NCBI GenBank assembly: GCA_021014945.1 | Contig: MU266350.1 | Location: forward strand, 1-64,000 | Direction of reading: 5' to 3' | DNA length: 64,000 nt | Source of the DNA: Leucogyrophana mollusca | Lineage: Eukaryota; Basidiomycota; Agaricomycetes; Boletales | Shown: positions 1 to 10,883 of the stretch, in pieces | Position numbering within the stretch: the first letter of the stretch is position 1 | How the letters are laid out: each line of letters starts with the position of its first letter | Notes under the pieces: generated by a model | The model's input: the letters and a program-made list of their open reading frames with translations, nothing else | What the model was told of the DNA's origin: nothing | The model's database searches: none | Made by a program: the position numbers and the translations under genes

Positions 1-252
1 GTCCTGTGCTGCATTTGGAGTGATAGGTTCGTCAATAATCCATGTTCTCGCTACCAAACACTTTTGGTGCGTGACAACGGACCTGAACAAAGGCAATTGA
101 TTATATGTACCGACAGTGTACAATGTACGGGGGTGGTGTTATGATGGTTCTACGTATGGGCGCTATGGATTCGGGGTGCGATATGTTTTATTGTTTTTTA
201 TCTGAAGACGGGTGTTAGGTATATACGAGTGCGTGCGTGCGGGTCTCGTTAG

Positions 253-1752
253 CTAATTGGTACGTTTCCCTTTCCCTTTGAACTTCATGTTTGAGGGGGT
301 CTCTTTCGCTTTCACGGTTTCCTTTGTGTGACCTCCCCCGAACCAGTTTGGGATGTTTGGGAAGGGGCAGAGCCCTCGGGGGTGAGCGACGGAGTGGCAT
401 AGTCCGCATGGGGAGAAGGAGTCTTCAAAGTGTCCGATGCCGTCGATTGGTGATGGGTATGGGAGTTCTCGGAGGTACACGCGTAGGCGTGTCCATACCT
501 CTGGGTCGGTGGTAGGACTCTGTGCCATGACGTTATAGCGGGGTGCAGGGATGCTCCCTTTCTCTTTGAAGTCGAGGCGCTCAATTTCTATTGAGGTTAG
601 GAGGCGGATCTTTGCTTCATATATGCCTTCTGAGGATAGGTCGTATGCGTAAGAGAGGATCTGCTCAATGTCGTGTTGGGAGACTTCGTCGTTCCAGACG
701 TTACGGACTATATGCGCTACGTCGATACCATGTCTGGCTGAGAGACCTTTGAGGGTAAAGAGGAAGGTGGGCATTGTGTCGTTTACGAAGGGGCACGCTT
801 CAAACGTGATTGCGGGGGTAGACCATATTCGTTGCGTGAGGAGGATATTGAGGTAGTCCTCGGGGATTTGGTGCAGCAGGAAGCCTTCTGGGGAACCTTC
901 TTTCTCTCTTCCTAGTTCCGCTGACGGTGCGGCGACGTTTGGGTTCAACTTTTGTCTGAAGGTGTAGGGAGCTATGCTTATGATTGTTGTACGAAGCAGG
1001 TCCGCTAGTTTCGATGCGCGAGTTGATGCGTCTGTGCCGTCGTAGTCGAAGATTCTTAGAAGGCATTTCGGTTCTGCCACTTCCTCTGCCCAGTAGCTTA
1101 AGATGGAGGGGGATAGGAAGTGGAGGAGTTGCGCGGGGCTGGAGAGGTGGATTATGGGGAAGCCCTTTTCAGGGGATGGGGTTGCGTGCGCTGCTGGGAC
1201 TCCTACGTTCAATGCGCTATGGTGCGTTAACGCCCGGTTTACGTTCGCTGTGGCGAGTTGGGCTTTGATTATTTCAGCGGTTGACGGCTTTCGGTCATGG
1301 GCCGGTGTGCGGGTTGAAATAGTTATACGCGTGCGTTGGGAGGGAGTATGAGAGGCGTTTGCGTTTACGACTTTGGTCCGTGCAGTGGGCGCATGCATGG
1401 AGTCGTTGACCCCACTCGTTCCGAGGAAGAAGCTGTCCAAGTTTTTGTCTATGTCGATCTCGGTGGCCCCGACCATTGGGGATGAGAGGTCGGGGGGAGG
1501 GGTCATTTCTAGTTCACCGGGGAGATCAGGCGAGTTGGTGATGCCGGGGGACATTGGGTGGTCTTCCGTTTCGTCCTGGTCGCCGTAGTTTTTGGCGATA
1601 TCGCCTACTGCTTGGTTTGCAGAGGTTTCGGGCGATGTGGAGTTCTGGGAAGGACGGGAGCCCATGGGGTTAGCACGGGAGGAAGAGATAGACTTGGAGG
1701 AAGCGACTTTGGTCATTTTCGACGGGTGGGATGAGGATTTCTTTCTGCCCAT
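253..1752 (-). CDS. CCHC zinc-knuckle protein of a mushroom-expanded family
   Basis: One uninterrupted frame of 499 residues starts at ATG 1752. The N-terminus is rich in Ser, Lys and Pro and looks disordered. The middle (about 190-430) is a folded-looking region with no motif I can name. Near the C-terminus a CGLCHSVAHPRGLC segment has exact C-x2-C-x4-H-x4-C zinc-knuckle spacing, followed by a CPFP run and a basic KGKGKR tail. From general knowledge, proteins ending in a 'CxxCHSxxHPxGLCPFP' block are numerous in Agaricomycete genomes. The knuckle resembles retroviral Gag-type RNA-binding knuckles, so an origin from a mobile element is an inference. No reverse transcriptase, integrase or terminal repeat is visible next to it. 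The function is unknown. Confidence 0.75.
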   Translation of the reverse strand: MGRKKSSSHPSKMTKVASSKSISSSRANPMGSRPSQNSTSPETSANQAVGDIAKNYGDQDETEDHPMSPGITNSPDLPGELEMTPPPDLSSPMVGATEIDIDKNLDSFFLGTSGVNDSMHAPTARTKVVNANASHTPSQRTRITISTRTPAHDRKPSTAEIIKAQLATANVNRALTHHSALNVGVPAAHATPSPEKGFPIIHLSSPAQLLHFLSPSILSYWAEEVAEPKCLLRIFDYDGTDASTRASKLADLLRTTIISIAPYTFRQKLNPNVAAPSAELGREKEGSPEGFLLHQIPEDYLNILLTQRIWSTPAITFEACPFVNDTMPTFLFTLKGLSARHGIDVAHIVRNVWNDEVSQHDIEQILSYAYDLSSEGIYEAKIRLLTSIEIERLDFKEKGSIPAPRYNVMAQSPTTDPEVWTRLRVYLRELPYPSPIDGIGHFEDSFSPCGLCHSVAHPRGLCPFPNIPNWFGGGHTKETVKAKETPSNMKFKGKGKRTN

Positions 1753-2833
1753 TGCGTTTTTATTGAGGATTGAGTGAGTGCGTTTTTGGTTACCTGGTGG
1801 GTTTTACCTGGTCGTTTTTAATCTTAGTTGTTGGGTTTGGTACCTCGTGTTGATTGTCGTGTTTCTTTATGTGTGTGCGTCGTGTTTTCCTCATGTTCCG
1901 GGTGGTTCGGGCTTCGTTTTTCGTTTGTTTTGGGAGTTTCGTTCCGGGGTATTGGTGTAGGTGGTTCGAGTTGATTTGCAGCGTTTTGTTGGTTCTTTCC
2001 GGTTTTGGTTCTGGGTGGTTTTCTTTGGAGTGTTTTGTTTTGCGTCTGTTCTGTTGAGTTTTGTTCCTCTTAGTTTTGGTGGTTGTGGTCATTTGTCTGG
2101 TTGATTCGTTTTATATTATTTTCTTTGTATTGGTTGTATTATCTTAGAGCGTTTAAGACTGGCTAGAGTTGTTCTCTCGACGTTGCGACCGTCGCCTTGC
2201 CCAGCTTTTCAGCGTGGGAAAACTGTACCATGTTGTGGTTGCAGTTCAAGGAGTCCCCCGAAGGGCAGTTCTATATAGGCCCATCTCTGTACACCTGTGG
2301 GCATGCTATCATATCTTCGCTTCGCTTCATCATCCATATATCCAAAATGTTGTCGTTGACACACCTTTATAAGCGTCAAAAGTGTATCAAGGTGGGTCCA
2401 GCCATGACCCGTCATCGACTCATCGCACCTCCAGTCACTCGGCACAAAGCTGAAACTTAGGCATGGTTCTACTGATCATTTTCACCACTGTGCCCTTTCC
2501 AAATCCGAGTGACTGCAGTGACCCATACATTCCGTGAGTCTCCTTGCGTTCTCCACCCCAGGTCTGCCAAAGTAATGTCTGGGGCAGTTGGCACGTGTTA
2601 CGATCACGAACATGTCATTGGGTGTCCCCCGGCATCATCGTTGTCGCCATTCCCGATCTCGCCTGTTGATAGCAGTGCCATTGACGAGTACTGCCGTTGT
2701 CAGCGACTGTCAGACCCAATTTACTTGTCAGTGAGCCATGCGGTTTTCTTGATCACCTTTTATATTACCACCAAGCTGTATAAAATGTTGGATTCCTGCG
2801 CATTTTCGACCAGCATCCCTTTCTTTCGAAGTC
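1753..2833. other. Intergenic, shared upstream region with G/T-skewed half
   Basis: This lies between the divergent zinc-knuckle and first sedolisin genes. From about 1780 to 2140 the + strand is almost entirely G and T, so the minus-strand transcript would have an A/C-rich leader. The rest has ordinary composition and ends in the TATA promoter of the sedolisin. No coding exon is convincing. Confidence 0.6.
2779..2785 (+). promoter_or_regulatory. TATA box of first sedolisin gene
   Basis: TATAAAA lies 55 nt before the ATG. The surrounding AAGCTGTATAAAATGTTGG is nearly the same as the sequence 56 nt before the second sedolisin gene, so the core promoter was copied with the gene and kept. Confidence 0.7.
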
Positions 2834-5192
2834 ATGCGGTCGTCATTGGTCGCAGTTGTCTCGTTGGCCCTTGGCCTTGCCGTCCGCGCTAGCCCTGTGG
2901 GTTCAGATTGGACTCTTCACGAGAAGCGATCCTTTATACCCGAAGGCTGGTCCCTGGCACGCAAGCTCGACTCAACCGCCCCGATACCTCTTCGATTCGC
3001 TCTCACACAGCCCAACATCCAAGAAATCGAAAAGCATCTTTACGATGTGTCCCACCCCGAATCTCCCAACTACGGGAACCACTGGACTGCAGACCAGGTT
3101 GCAGATAGATTCGCGCCTAGCCCCGAATCTATCAAAGTTGTCTTCGACTGGCTCTTGAATAGCGGTGTCGGACCTGAGCGTGTCAAGCTGTCCCCCTACA
3201 AAGGCTGGGTAGAGGTCGCATCTACTGCCAAGGAGGCCGCAGGCCTCCTGCGCACTGACTACAACGTTTATGCGCATGACTCCGGAAAGGAGCATATCGG
3301 TATGTTTTAATTTATAGACTCGACATCAATCTACTTAATTATGCTCCTTAGCTTGCGAGAGCTACCACCTTCCTGCCCACGTCGCGCCCCATGTTGACTT
3401 CGTCACCCCCACCATTCATTTCGATGTTCCACTATCTAAACGTGCGAGCCCGGACACCGCGAGCGGAGATTCTATCAACGCCTTTGGCCCCAAGACGTCC
3501 GGCGAAATCGTTTCTGACATCTCAGGCGACCTCAAGGACTGCCATACCACCATGACCCCCGATTGCGTGAGGGCTCTCTATGGTATCAAGTACACGCCTG
3601 TTTCCGGTGGAAAAAACAGTTTCGCAGTTGGTCCGTAATACCCTCCTTGCGACGTAATCTTTTCTTCCGCTGACGCGAAAAGCATACTTTAGTCCAATAT
3701 ACCCCGGCTGGCTTCCTTCAGAGCGACCTCGACATGTTCGCTAAGAAATTCAATCCCGGCGTTGTAGGCAAGCCTCCCAAAGTGGTTTCCATTGACGGCG
3801 GTGAGTTTATGTTCATTGTCCAATGTCTGGAGCCGATCTTATATTCTGTGTATCTTTGTGTATCTGTACAGGTGTCGTTCAGACTACAAACAAGTCGTTC
3901 GGTTATGACGCTGAAGCCGATGTCGACATCCAGTATTCAAGCGCGATCCTGACCTCCAAGCAACAAGTCACTGTGTACCAAGTTGGTGACCTCGTTGAAG
4001 GTCCGTAGGGTTTCGATCAAACCTCTAGATCATTTGAACGATTCCCTTTTTTTACACAGGAGGATCGTTCAACAACTTCTTGGACGCGTTGGACAAGTCA
4101 TACTGCACGTTCGAAGGCGGAGATGACCCCAACTATGACTCTGTTTTCCCTGACACTGCTACTGGAGGATATAAAGGTGAGCTCTGTCCCATCCGTTAAC
4201 TTAACCTAGCGAATAACATACGTCGACCACAGGAAAGCAACAATGCGGAACGGTCAAGCCTGCAAATGTGATTTCTTCTTCTTATGGTTACAACGAGGCA
4301 GATCTCTCTGCCAAATACGCCACCCGTCAATGTGCGGAGTACGGCAAGCTAGGCCTCATGGGTGTGACCGTTGTCTCCGGCACTGGTGATAGCGGTGTTA
4401 CGGGCAACCGAGGAATGTGTTTGAACGCAGATGGTTCGCAAAGTACAACCGGGAAACGTTTCAACCCAACCTTCCCCGGCACATGTCCTTTCGTAACCGC
4501 CGTCGGTGCTACTCAGATCAAAGCCGGTGGAAGTGTCACAGACCCTGAAATCGCGTGCAAGGATCATATCCAGTCTGGCGGTGGGTTCAGCAACTATTTC
4601 GCCCAACCCTCCTATCAAAAGAGTGCCGTCTCGGGTTACCTGAAGTACCACGCTCCCAAGTACCCTGCTGGTACCTTCAACACCTCAGGGGTAAGTCCTT
4701 CGTGCTAAACCGCGCTCTACAATGCTGACAAGGCCCAGTCCCGCGCGTACCCCGATATCGCCGCCAACGGCGCGCATTATACTGTTGCGGTAAGTCCTGT
4801 TGTTGCTTCTCGGCTTATCGGATAATTAATGCTGTCTAAAGGTTGTTGGGAAATTCTCTGACGTGTATGGGACATCGGTGTCTGCCCCAGTGGTGGCTTC
4901 AATGCTTGCTCTGGTAAACGATGCTCGTATCGCCAAGGGCAAGAAACCCATTGGGTTCATCAACCCTAGCGTATGTGACCATTTCCCTTGACATGCAGAA
5001 ACTGGTGTCTCATCCCTTTTTGTACAGCTGTATTCCTCCAAGTTCGCCAGTTCATTCCATGACATCACGAGCGGCAACAATCCGGGCTGTGGCACGGATG
5101 GCTTCAGCACCGCCAAGGGCTGGGATCCTGTCACTGGCCTTGGAACGCCCAACTTCCCCAAGCTACTCTCAGACTACCTGTCTCTCGCATGA
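2834..5192 (+). CDS. Secreted sedolisin-family (S53) serine-carboxyl protease, copy 1
   Basis: Likely an acid tripeptidyl-peptidase-type or endopeptidase sedolisin secreted for protein breakdown. Nine exons: 2834-3299, 3352-3630, 3693-3800, 3872-4000, 4060-4176, 4233-4690, 4739-4789, 4842-4970 and 5028-5192. Together they give 633 residues. A signal peptide covers about residues 1-19. A pro-kumamolisin prodomain follows, then a Lys-Arg site near residue 187 where the prodomain may be cut. The catalytic residues can be placed as Glu299 and Asp303 (EADVD), oxyanion Asp419 (GTGD) and Ser548 in YGTSVSAP. The C-terminal FHDIT and KGWDPVTGLGTP segments form the calcium site. All exon phases join without a break. 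Introns are 48-71 nt, and the donors at 3631 and 4001 are weak (GTCCGT). It is a tandem duplicate of the next gene. Substrate preference cannot be read from the sequence. Confidence 0.92.
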
Positions 5193-6282
5193 TATGTAGC
5201 TCTAACATAGTTGTCTTTCCTGTATGTGGTTTCCTGTATGTATGTGACGTCCCCGTGCTTTCTATCATCTTGGTCTTCGCTTGAGGCATTTTCGCGGCAG
5301 TACAGTCCTCCCCGCCGCACTTTGAAAGTCTTCTGTTTTTTCTACCACGCCTACAGTGGAACGGGAGTGGTTGCCTGGACTGGGACCATACTGCCCTCCG
5401 TTGATCGAGGAGTATTGGGGGGAACGAGGCTCACCCTCTGAAGCAAACACTATACCTTCCAATTTTGGGAGGATGACTAATAACACATCGCTTTCTGAAC
5501 TCCGGGCCCCACGTGCTTTTTTGCTTGTTTTACGATTACCCTTGCAACTGCCGTGTTTACGATACTCTTGCCTAGCGCCAGGACATTCTTCCATTCTTCC
5601 AGGATTCTTCTGATTCTGCAGACTGGTGGAGTTCATTTGCTCGGGCGGGCCAGGGTGTTCGAGTTTCTCTTTCGGAAGGCATTCTTTGCATTACCTTATG
5701 GCTTTTCCCATATATCTGGTTGCCTGATGCTGTTGTTGGTCGAACGAAAGTCACGTGGTAAGTCGGATGGATGCATGAGGCAAGCATGAGGTGCCAGTCC
5801 CTGTCGGTAAAGTGTGACTGTTGTGGCCGAGGCGCCAAGCAGCTGTTTTCTCCATGATCGCAGCGCTCTAATCACGCGGGTGACGAAGTGAGCCATGAGC
5901 GCATGTAGGGCTGGTTAACTCCGACGGGGTAGAGATCGGCAGAGAGAGAGTCAATTGTATGTCTGTCATTAAATGTTGTCGCTTTTTTTTTTTGGCTGTT
6001 GACCACTGCCATTCTCATTTTGATAAGATATCGACTGTCATATGTTTTTAAGGTCAGTTACTGGAGACTAGCCATCCCCCCCCATGATTCACCGAGCCTC
6101 GTCCTGGTCACGGACTTTGATCCATTAAATGCAGTGCAGTTGTCAATCAACGTCACTTCTTCTGGCCCATCACGTTGTGGCCTTGCCTTTTATACTTTGG
6201 TTTCGGCTCTATTCATCCCGAAGTTGTATAAAATCTTGGTATCGTTCATTCTCTTTTCAATCTCCCCCCTGCTCTTACAGCA
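5193..6282. other. Intergenic between the sedolisin copies
   Basis: Contains the 3' end of copy 1 and the promoter of copy 2. Several open frames exist, but none has protein-like composition or splice support. An imperfect AG run sits near 5940 and a T run near 5984. Confidence 0.6.
6227..6233 (+). promoter_or_regulatory. TATA box of second sedolisin gene
   Basis: TATAAAA lies 56 nt before the ATG within AAGTTGTATAAAATCTTGG, matching the promoter of copy 1 in sequence and spacing. Confidence 0.7.
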
Positions 6283-8681
6283 ATGCGTTCTTTACTCATA
6301 CCAGTCCTTTCCTTAACCTTTGCCTTAGCTGCCAGCGCCAGTCCTTCGCTGTCTCCTTGGACTCTCCACGAAAAGCGATCTCATATACCTGGAGGATGGT
6401 CTCAAACACGCAAGTACCATTCTTCGGCCAGGATTCCCCTACGATTCGCCCTCACGCAGAATAACATCGATGATATTGAGAGGCACCTCTATGACGTGTC
6501 CCATCCCGATTCTCCGAACTATGGAAAACATTGGACTGCCGGACAGATTGCGGCAACGTTTGCACCTAGTTCAGAATCGATCGACGCTGTTTTTGAGTGG
6601 TTGCTTCAGAGCGGTGTCGATGCCGAGCGCATCAAGCTTTCGCCTACCAAGGGTTGGATAGAAGTCACCTCCACGGTTGAGGAGGCCGAGGATCTTTTGC
6701 GCACCGAATATCACGTTTATGGGCATGAATCAGGCAAAGAGCACGTCGGTAGGTGCTCGCGCCCAGCATCGGCACTTAATGGTTAACGCTTCCTAGCATG
6801 CGACAGTTACCATCTTCCCGCACACGTTACACCTCATGTCGACTTTGTTACTCCTACCATTCACTTCGACGCCAAGTTAACGAAGCGCTCGGTCACACGT
6901 CCCATCCCGATCGGTCAGCCTGGCGAGGGTATCTCGCCGAAAACCAGCGGTGACATTAGCAGCATCCTGAATTTCACACAACTCGAGAACTGCGACAAAC
7001 AAATCACCCCCTCTTGTTTGCGAGCTCTGTATGGTCTCATCTACGAGCCTGTGGCTGGAGACAAGAACAGTTACGGCATTGGTATGAGATAGCCTCCCCG
7101 CGACGCACTATTTGTTGCTAAATGCCAATCCCACTCACAGTGGAATATACTCCCCAGGCATACCTACAGAGTGACCTCGACAGTTTTGCGAGGAACTTTT
7201 CGACTGGGCTAGAAGGAAAGCCTCCTATCATGGTTTCCATTGACGGAGGTGGGTCCCCTAACATGTTCGCTTCGTAACAGTTTATCTCACGTACTTGCAT
7301 CATCGCTGGAAGGCGTCGACCAAATGAACAACAAGGGGTTTAACTACAATGGCGAGTCTAACCTTGACCTTGAGTACGGTATGACTCTTGTCACCAACAA
7401 GCAAAACGTCACTCTGTACCAGGTTGGTGATGTTGTTGAAGGTGCGTCCAAATTCGACGCCATTTGCCACTACCCCCGACGACCTCGTTAACAGGAGCGT
7501 CATTCAACAACTTCTTGGATGCACTCGACGGGTCGTACTGTACGTTCGATGGCGGTGATGACCCATCGCAGGATATATCCTACCCGGACGAGCAGCCCAA
7601 CGGATACAAGGGTAGGGTTAACTCCTCTTTAAGTGCTACTGTAGTAACCGCATTTACTCGCAGGTAACAATGACTGCGGCACAGTAAAGCCCGCAAATGT
7701 GATCTCCACATCTTACGGCTACAACGAAGCGGACCTCTCTGTGAAATACGCCGTTCGCCAATGCAACGAGTACGCTAAGCTCGGCCTTCTGGGTGTCACT
7801 TTCCTGTACAGCTCTGGCGACAACGGTGTCGCAGGTAATGGCGGGGTTTGTTTGAACCCTGATGGCAAGTCGTTTGAACCCTGTCGACCCGGCACCGAGC
7901 TTAATCGTGATGGACTACAGGAGTCCAAAATAGCACTGGCAAGATCTTCAACCCCAGTTTCCCCGCAACGTGCCCCTACGTCACTGCTGTCGGCGCGACA
8001 CAGGTTAGTCCCGGCCAGACCGTCTTAGATCCCGAGAATGCCTGCGAGAAGGTCATCTACTCCGGTGGCGGATTCAGCAACTACTTTGCTACACCCGACT
8101 ACCAGAAGGACGCCGTCACTGATTACTTGCGGGACCACCCTCCGGCGTACCCCAGCAGCATTTGGAACTCGACTGGTGGAGTACGTATGTCCGGTGACAT
8201 GATGATCGCGCGGATGCTGATCGAATAATCAGTCTCGTGCTTTCCCAGATCTGTCAGCGAATGGTGCAAACTACGTCGTTGCTGTGAGCTCCTAACACTC
8301 CTCACGCTGATCAGGCTTTGATGATAACGGTGCCTTCAGATTGACGGAAGCTACAGCCTCGTCTTCGGCACATCTGCAGCGGCCCCGGTCGTCGGAGCGA
8401 TTCTGACGATGGTCAACGATGCTCGCATTGCTATTGGCAAGAGTCCCATTGGGTTCATCAACCCTGCCGTACGTTTCCCAATACTCGTCTCCCGCCTTGC
8501 GTTGACGTCGCTTCTTAAGATCTACTCGTCACAATTCTCTGGTGGGTTCAACGATATCACGAACGGGACGAACCAAGGTTGTGGAACCCTCGGGTTCAAC
8601 TCGTCCAAAGGTTGGGACCCTGTCACTGGCCTGGGGACGCCGAAGTTCCCTGTGCTTCTTGCGAATTGGCTGTTGAAATGA
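6283..8681 (+). CDS. Secreted sedolisin-family (S53) serine-carboxyl protease, copy 2
   Basis: Tandem paralogue of the preceding gene. Ten exons: 6283-6748, 6797-7081, 7141-7248, 7313-7441, 7495-7611, 7664-7864, 7921-8180, 8233-8283, 8340-8468 and 8520-8681. They encode 635 residues. It has a signal peptide, a pro-kumamolisin prodomain and a Lys-Arg site near residue 187. The catalytic residues are Glu301 and Asp305 (ESNLD), oxyanion Asp421 (SSGD) and Ser551 in FGTSAAAP. The calcium-site segment KGWDPVTGLGTP is kept. Eight introns match copy 1 in position and phase. The ninth (7865-7920) is absent from copy 1 and starts with GCAAGT, so it is a GC-AG intron. Reading through it, or using a nearby GT, breaks the frame. 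The pair probably differ in substrate or pH range, which is an inference. Confidence 0.92.
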
Positions 8682-9553
8682 GCCATTCCGTTTTTTGGCT
8701 GGCGGCATCGACGGAGGGTTTACTAACGCGTAGTTTTCTGTACTGACCTACCATATTCCAATTATTTATTGGCTTCTGGGGCTTTTTATACCTGTCGTCG
8801 AAAGGTGTCAGTGGACGCCTTCTAGCTGCCAGGATCCAATGATCCTTGGAATGCTGCAACTGGTGCATTTTGCTTGGCTGCACTCACTCGCCTTTCTCAC
8901 CTAATCAAAAACCCATGTTGAAGAAGCCTCCAATGGAATCTGGTCAATTGTCGCATCCTGTTCTCAACTCCGAACGCCACCCGAATTCAACAATTCAAGC
9001 CTTATGTAGTCTTGGTGTTCTCCGCAAATCTTCCCTCTAGACAAGTACGTGAGTGTGACCCTTTCTTTCCGTCTGCCGGATGACGTTGCCTGGTCTCCTT
9101 TCCAGACCTTACTGACGGATGACAATCAATCTATTATTGTGTCGTTGCCGTTCCCGCTGGTCTGACCCTCGCACTCCTGCGGGGGTTATTGCGTTTTTCA
9201 GACACGGGCAGTCAAACCGGCTTTAAATCAAACTTCTCTCTAACGCCCAATAATGGGATTGTTTTATTGTCCACCTGCAACCTCACTGCAGCTTTCCCCG
9301 AATCAGCCTGAGACTGCTTAGACCCAGTACACTGGATCGACAGAGTAACAAAGCCCACACAGGAGCTTTTGTACGTCTTTGGCTGAGGTCAAGAGAAGCC
9401 AACTGATCCTAGAAGAAGCGACTCTTTCTATTTTCTTTCGAAACTTCCCGCCCGCCCGCGGAAGACTAAAAGTCGGTGTGGGTGGTCAAGTCGATCAGAG
9501 CCGATCATTGCGTCTCTAGAGAGAAATCGTGAACCCCACAGGTCACAAGGCAT
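8682..9553. other. Intergenic, convergent 3' flanks
   Basis: Lies between the plus-strand sedolisin and the minus-strand cyclase gene. No exon, RNA gene or repeat recognised. Confidence 0.6.
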
Positions 9554-10216
9554 CTACATACACGTACCTTTGGCTGGCCATGCTACAGCTCGTATCGGCG
9601 AGCCGTCGCAGCTATCTAGTTTGAGTGGCAGCAGGCTGACCACAGGCTCATCCATCTCCAGGACGATCTCCAAGTTACACAGGTTCTCCGCTATTGCACC
9701 ACCTGCTCCCAAAACCACGTGGTGTACACCGTGGTCACTACAACCCACATTCATCTCGTCTGGGCTCATCGTGTCGACGCCAATGACTCTTACCCCCCTT
9801 CGCACCATCTCTGCAGCCGCGTTGTCGTCGAGGTACGGATGATCCATATAATTCGGCTCGCCCCAATACTGCGACCATCCAGTGCAGATGAGCACAATCA
9901 TCCCCTTGTTCATCTTCCCCTCACATTTACTAATGTCTCCCCAGGTCACCTTCTCATGCGCCTTCTTCCCTCGCACATCTACGACAACTGCACGACCGAC
10001 TAGGGATTGCAGGTCCAGCCTGTCTACAGTCGATCCATTCGCGATGAAATGATATGGCGCGTCGATGTGTGTGCCGGTGTGCGAGCCGAGAGAGAGTGCC
10101 GTGACGTTTGAGTCGTGTTCAGGGAGGGATGATACCTGCGTCGCTGAGTAGGTTGGGTGGCCATTGCATGCTGGCATCGGTGCGGAGGTTGTCAGCGTGT
10201 GAGTTAGATCGATCAT
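9554..10216 (-). CDS. Cyclase-family (kynurenine formamidase-like) metal hydrolase, copy 1
   Basis: Single exon of 220 residues. I start at ATG 10216 (MIDLTHT) because the upstream in-frame extension has no ATG. The protein fits the cyclase / bacterial-type kynurenine formamidase family, metal-dependent hydrolases opening amide or similar bonds. The metal-binding block HTGTHIDAPYHF is intact, with a second histidine segment HGVHH. Later come AENL, whose Glu matches the family's catalytic Glu, and the closing LPLKLDSCDGSPIRA. A paralogue lies immediately upstream on the same strand. No secretion signal is visible. Members of this family also act on other substrates, so the kynurenine pathway is only one possibility. 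Confidence 0.85.
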   Translation of the reverse strand: MIDLTHTLTTSAPMPACNGHPTYSATQVSSLPEHDSNVTALSLGSHTGTHIDAPYHFIANGSTVDRLDLQSLVGRAVVVDVRGKKAHEKVTWGDISKCEGKMNKGMIVLICTGWSQYWGEPNYMDHPYLDDNAAAEMVRRGVRVIGVDTMSPDEMNVGCSDHGVHHVVLGAGGAIAENLCNLEIVLEMDEPVVSLLPLKLDSCDGSPIRAVAWPAKGTCM

Positions 10217-10883
10217 GGTTGTGGACGAGCGTAGGAGAGGATCCACCACTCAGGTGTGCCCATTTATTTATTACACGACTGCTACGAAGGTGGGAAGTCG
10301 CACCGGAGTCGGTCAGGCGGTAGGCACGTGTCTCCCCCTCTGGCAGGCCCGGGGTGTCGGAGGTGGGTGCGTTCGGAAAATACTGTTTTTATTGTCCGGT
10401 ACTCCGAGTCCTTAAGTACTTACTGACCGCAAAACCCTCCGCTATCGCGTGGTCTATTCTCGGCGACCGATAAAAGGTCAGCAAGGATTCGATCATTAAG
10501 AATGATATTATTGGCAACGCGGTCCGAGTACTCACCAGGTGGCACTCAGGGCGGCGGAAGCCATGGTCCGCGGGAACCCCTGGGTCTCGAAGCTCGAAGG
10601 CTGGGCCGACGTCGTCATACGGCGTGTTGGTTCAGGTATGTGTGTCACTCGACGAGCGAGTACAAGGAACTTGAATGAACATTACATGAACGTTGGTACA
10701 TCCGGTGAAAACCATGTAGTCTTCCCGCCCCCTGCGTCCATGCAACCGTAACAGGGGATGCGGAAAGAGTTTGGAGTAGCCGGGGCGCTAAATAAGTGCT
10801 CACTTACTGTAGTCAGGAGTTGTCAAGAGATAGAACCAAAGAGAGCAGCATACCAAACAGGCCTGAGCCAAGATGAGGTCCAA
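10217..10883. other. Intergenic, promoter side of cyclase copy 1
   Basis: An A/T-rich run (minus-strand TAATAAATAAATG) at about 10261-10273 lies 45-57 nt before the chosen ATG and may be the core promoter. The rest holds no convincing exon. Confidence 0.5.

Noticed and set aside
10217..10249. Upstream extension of cyclase copy 1 to 10249
   Set aside because: The first codon there is GTG, not ATG, and the family normally starts close to IDLTH.
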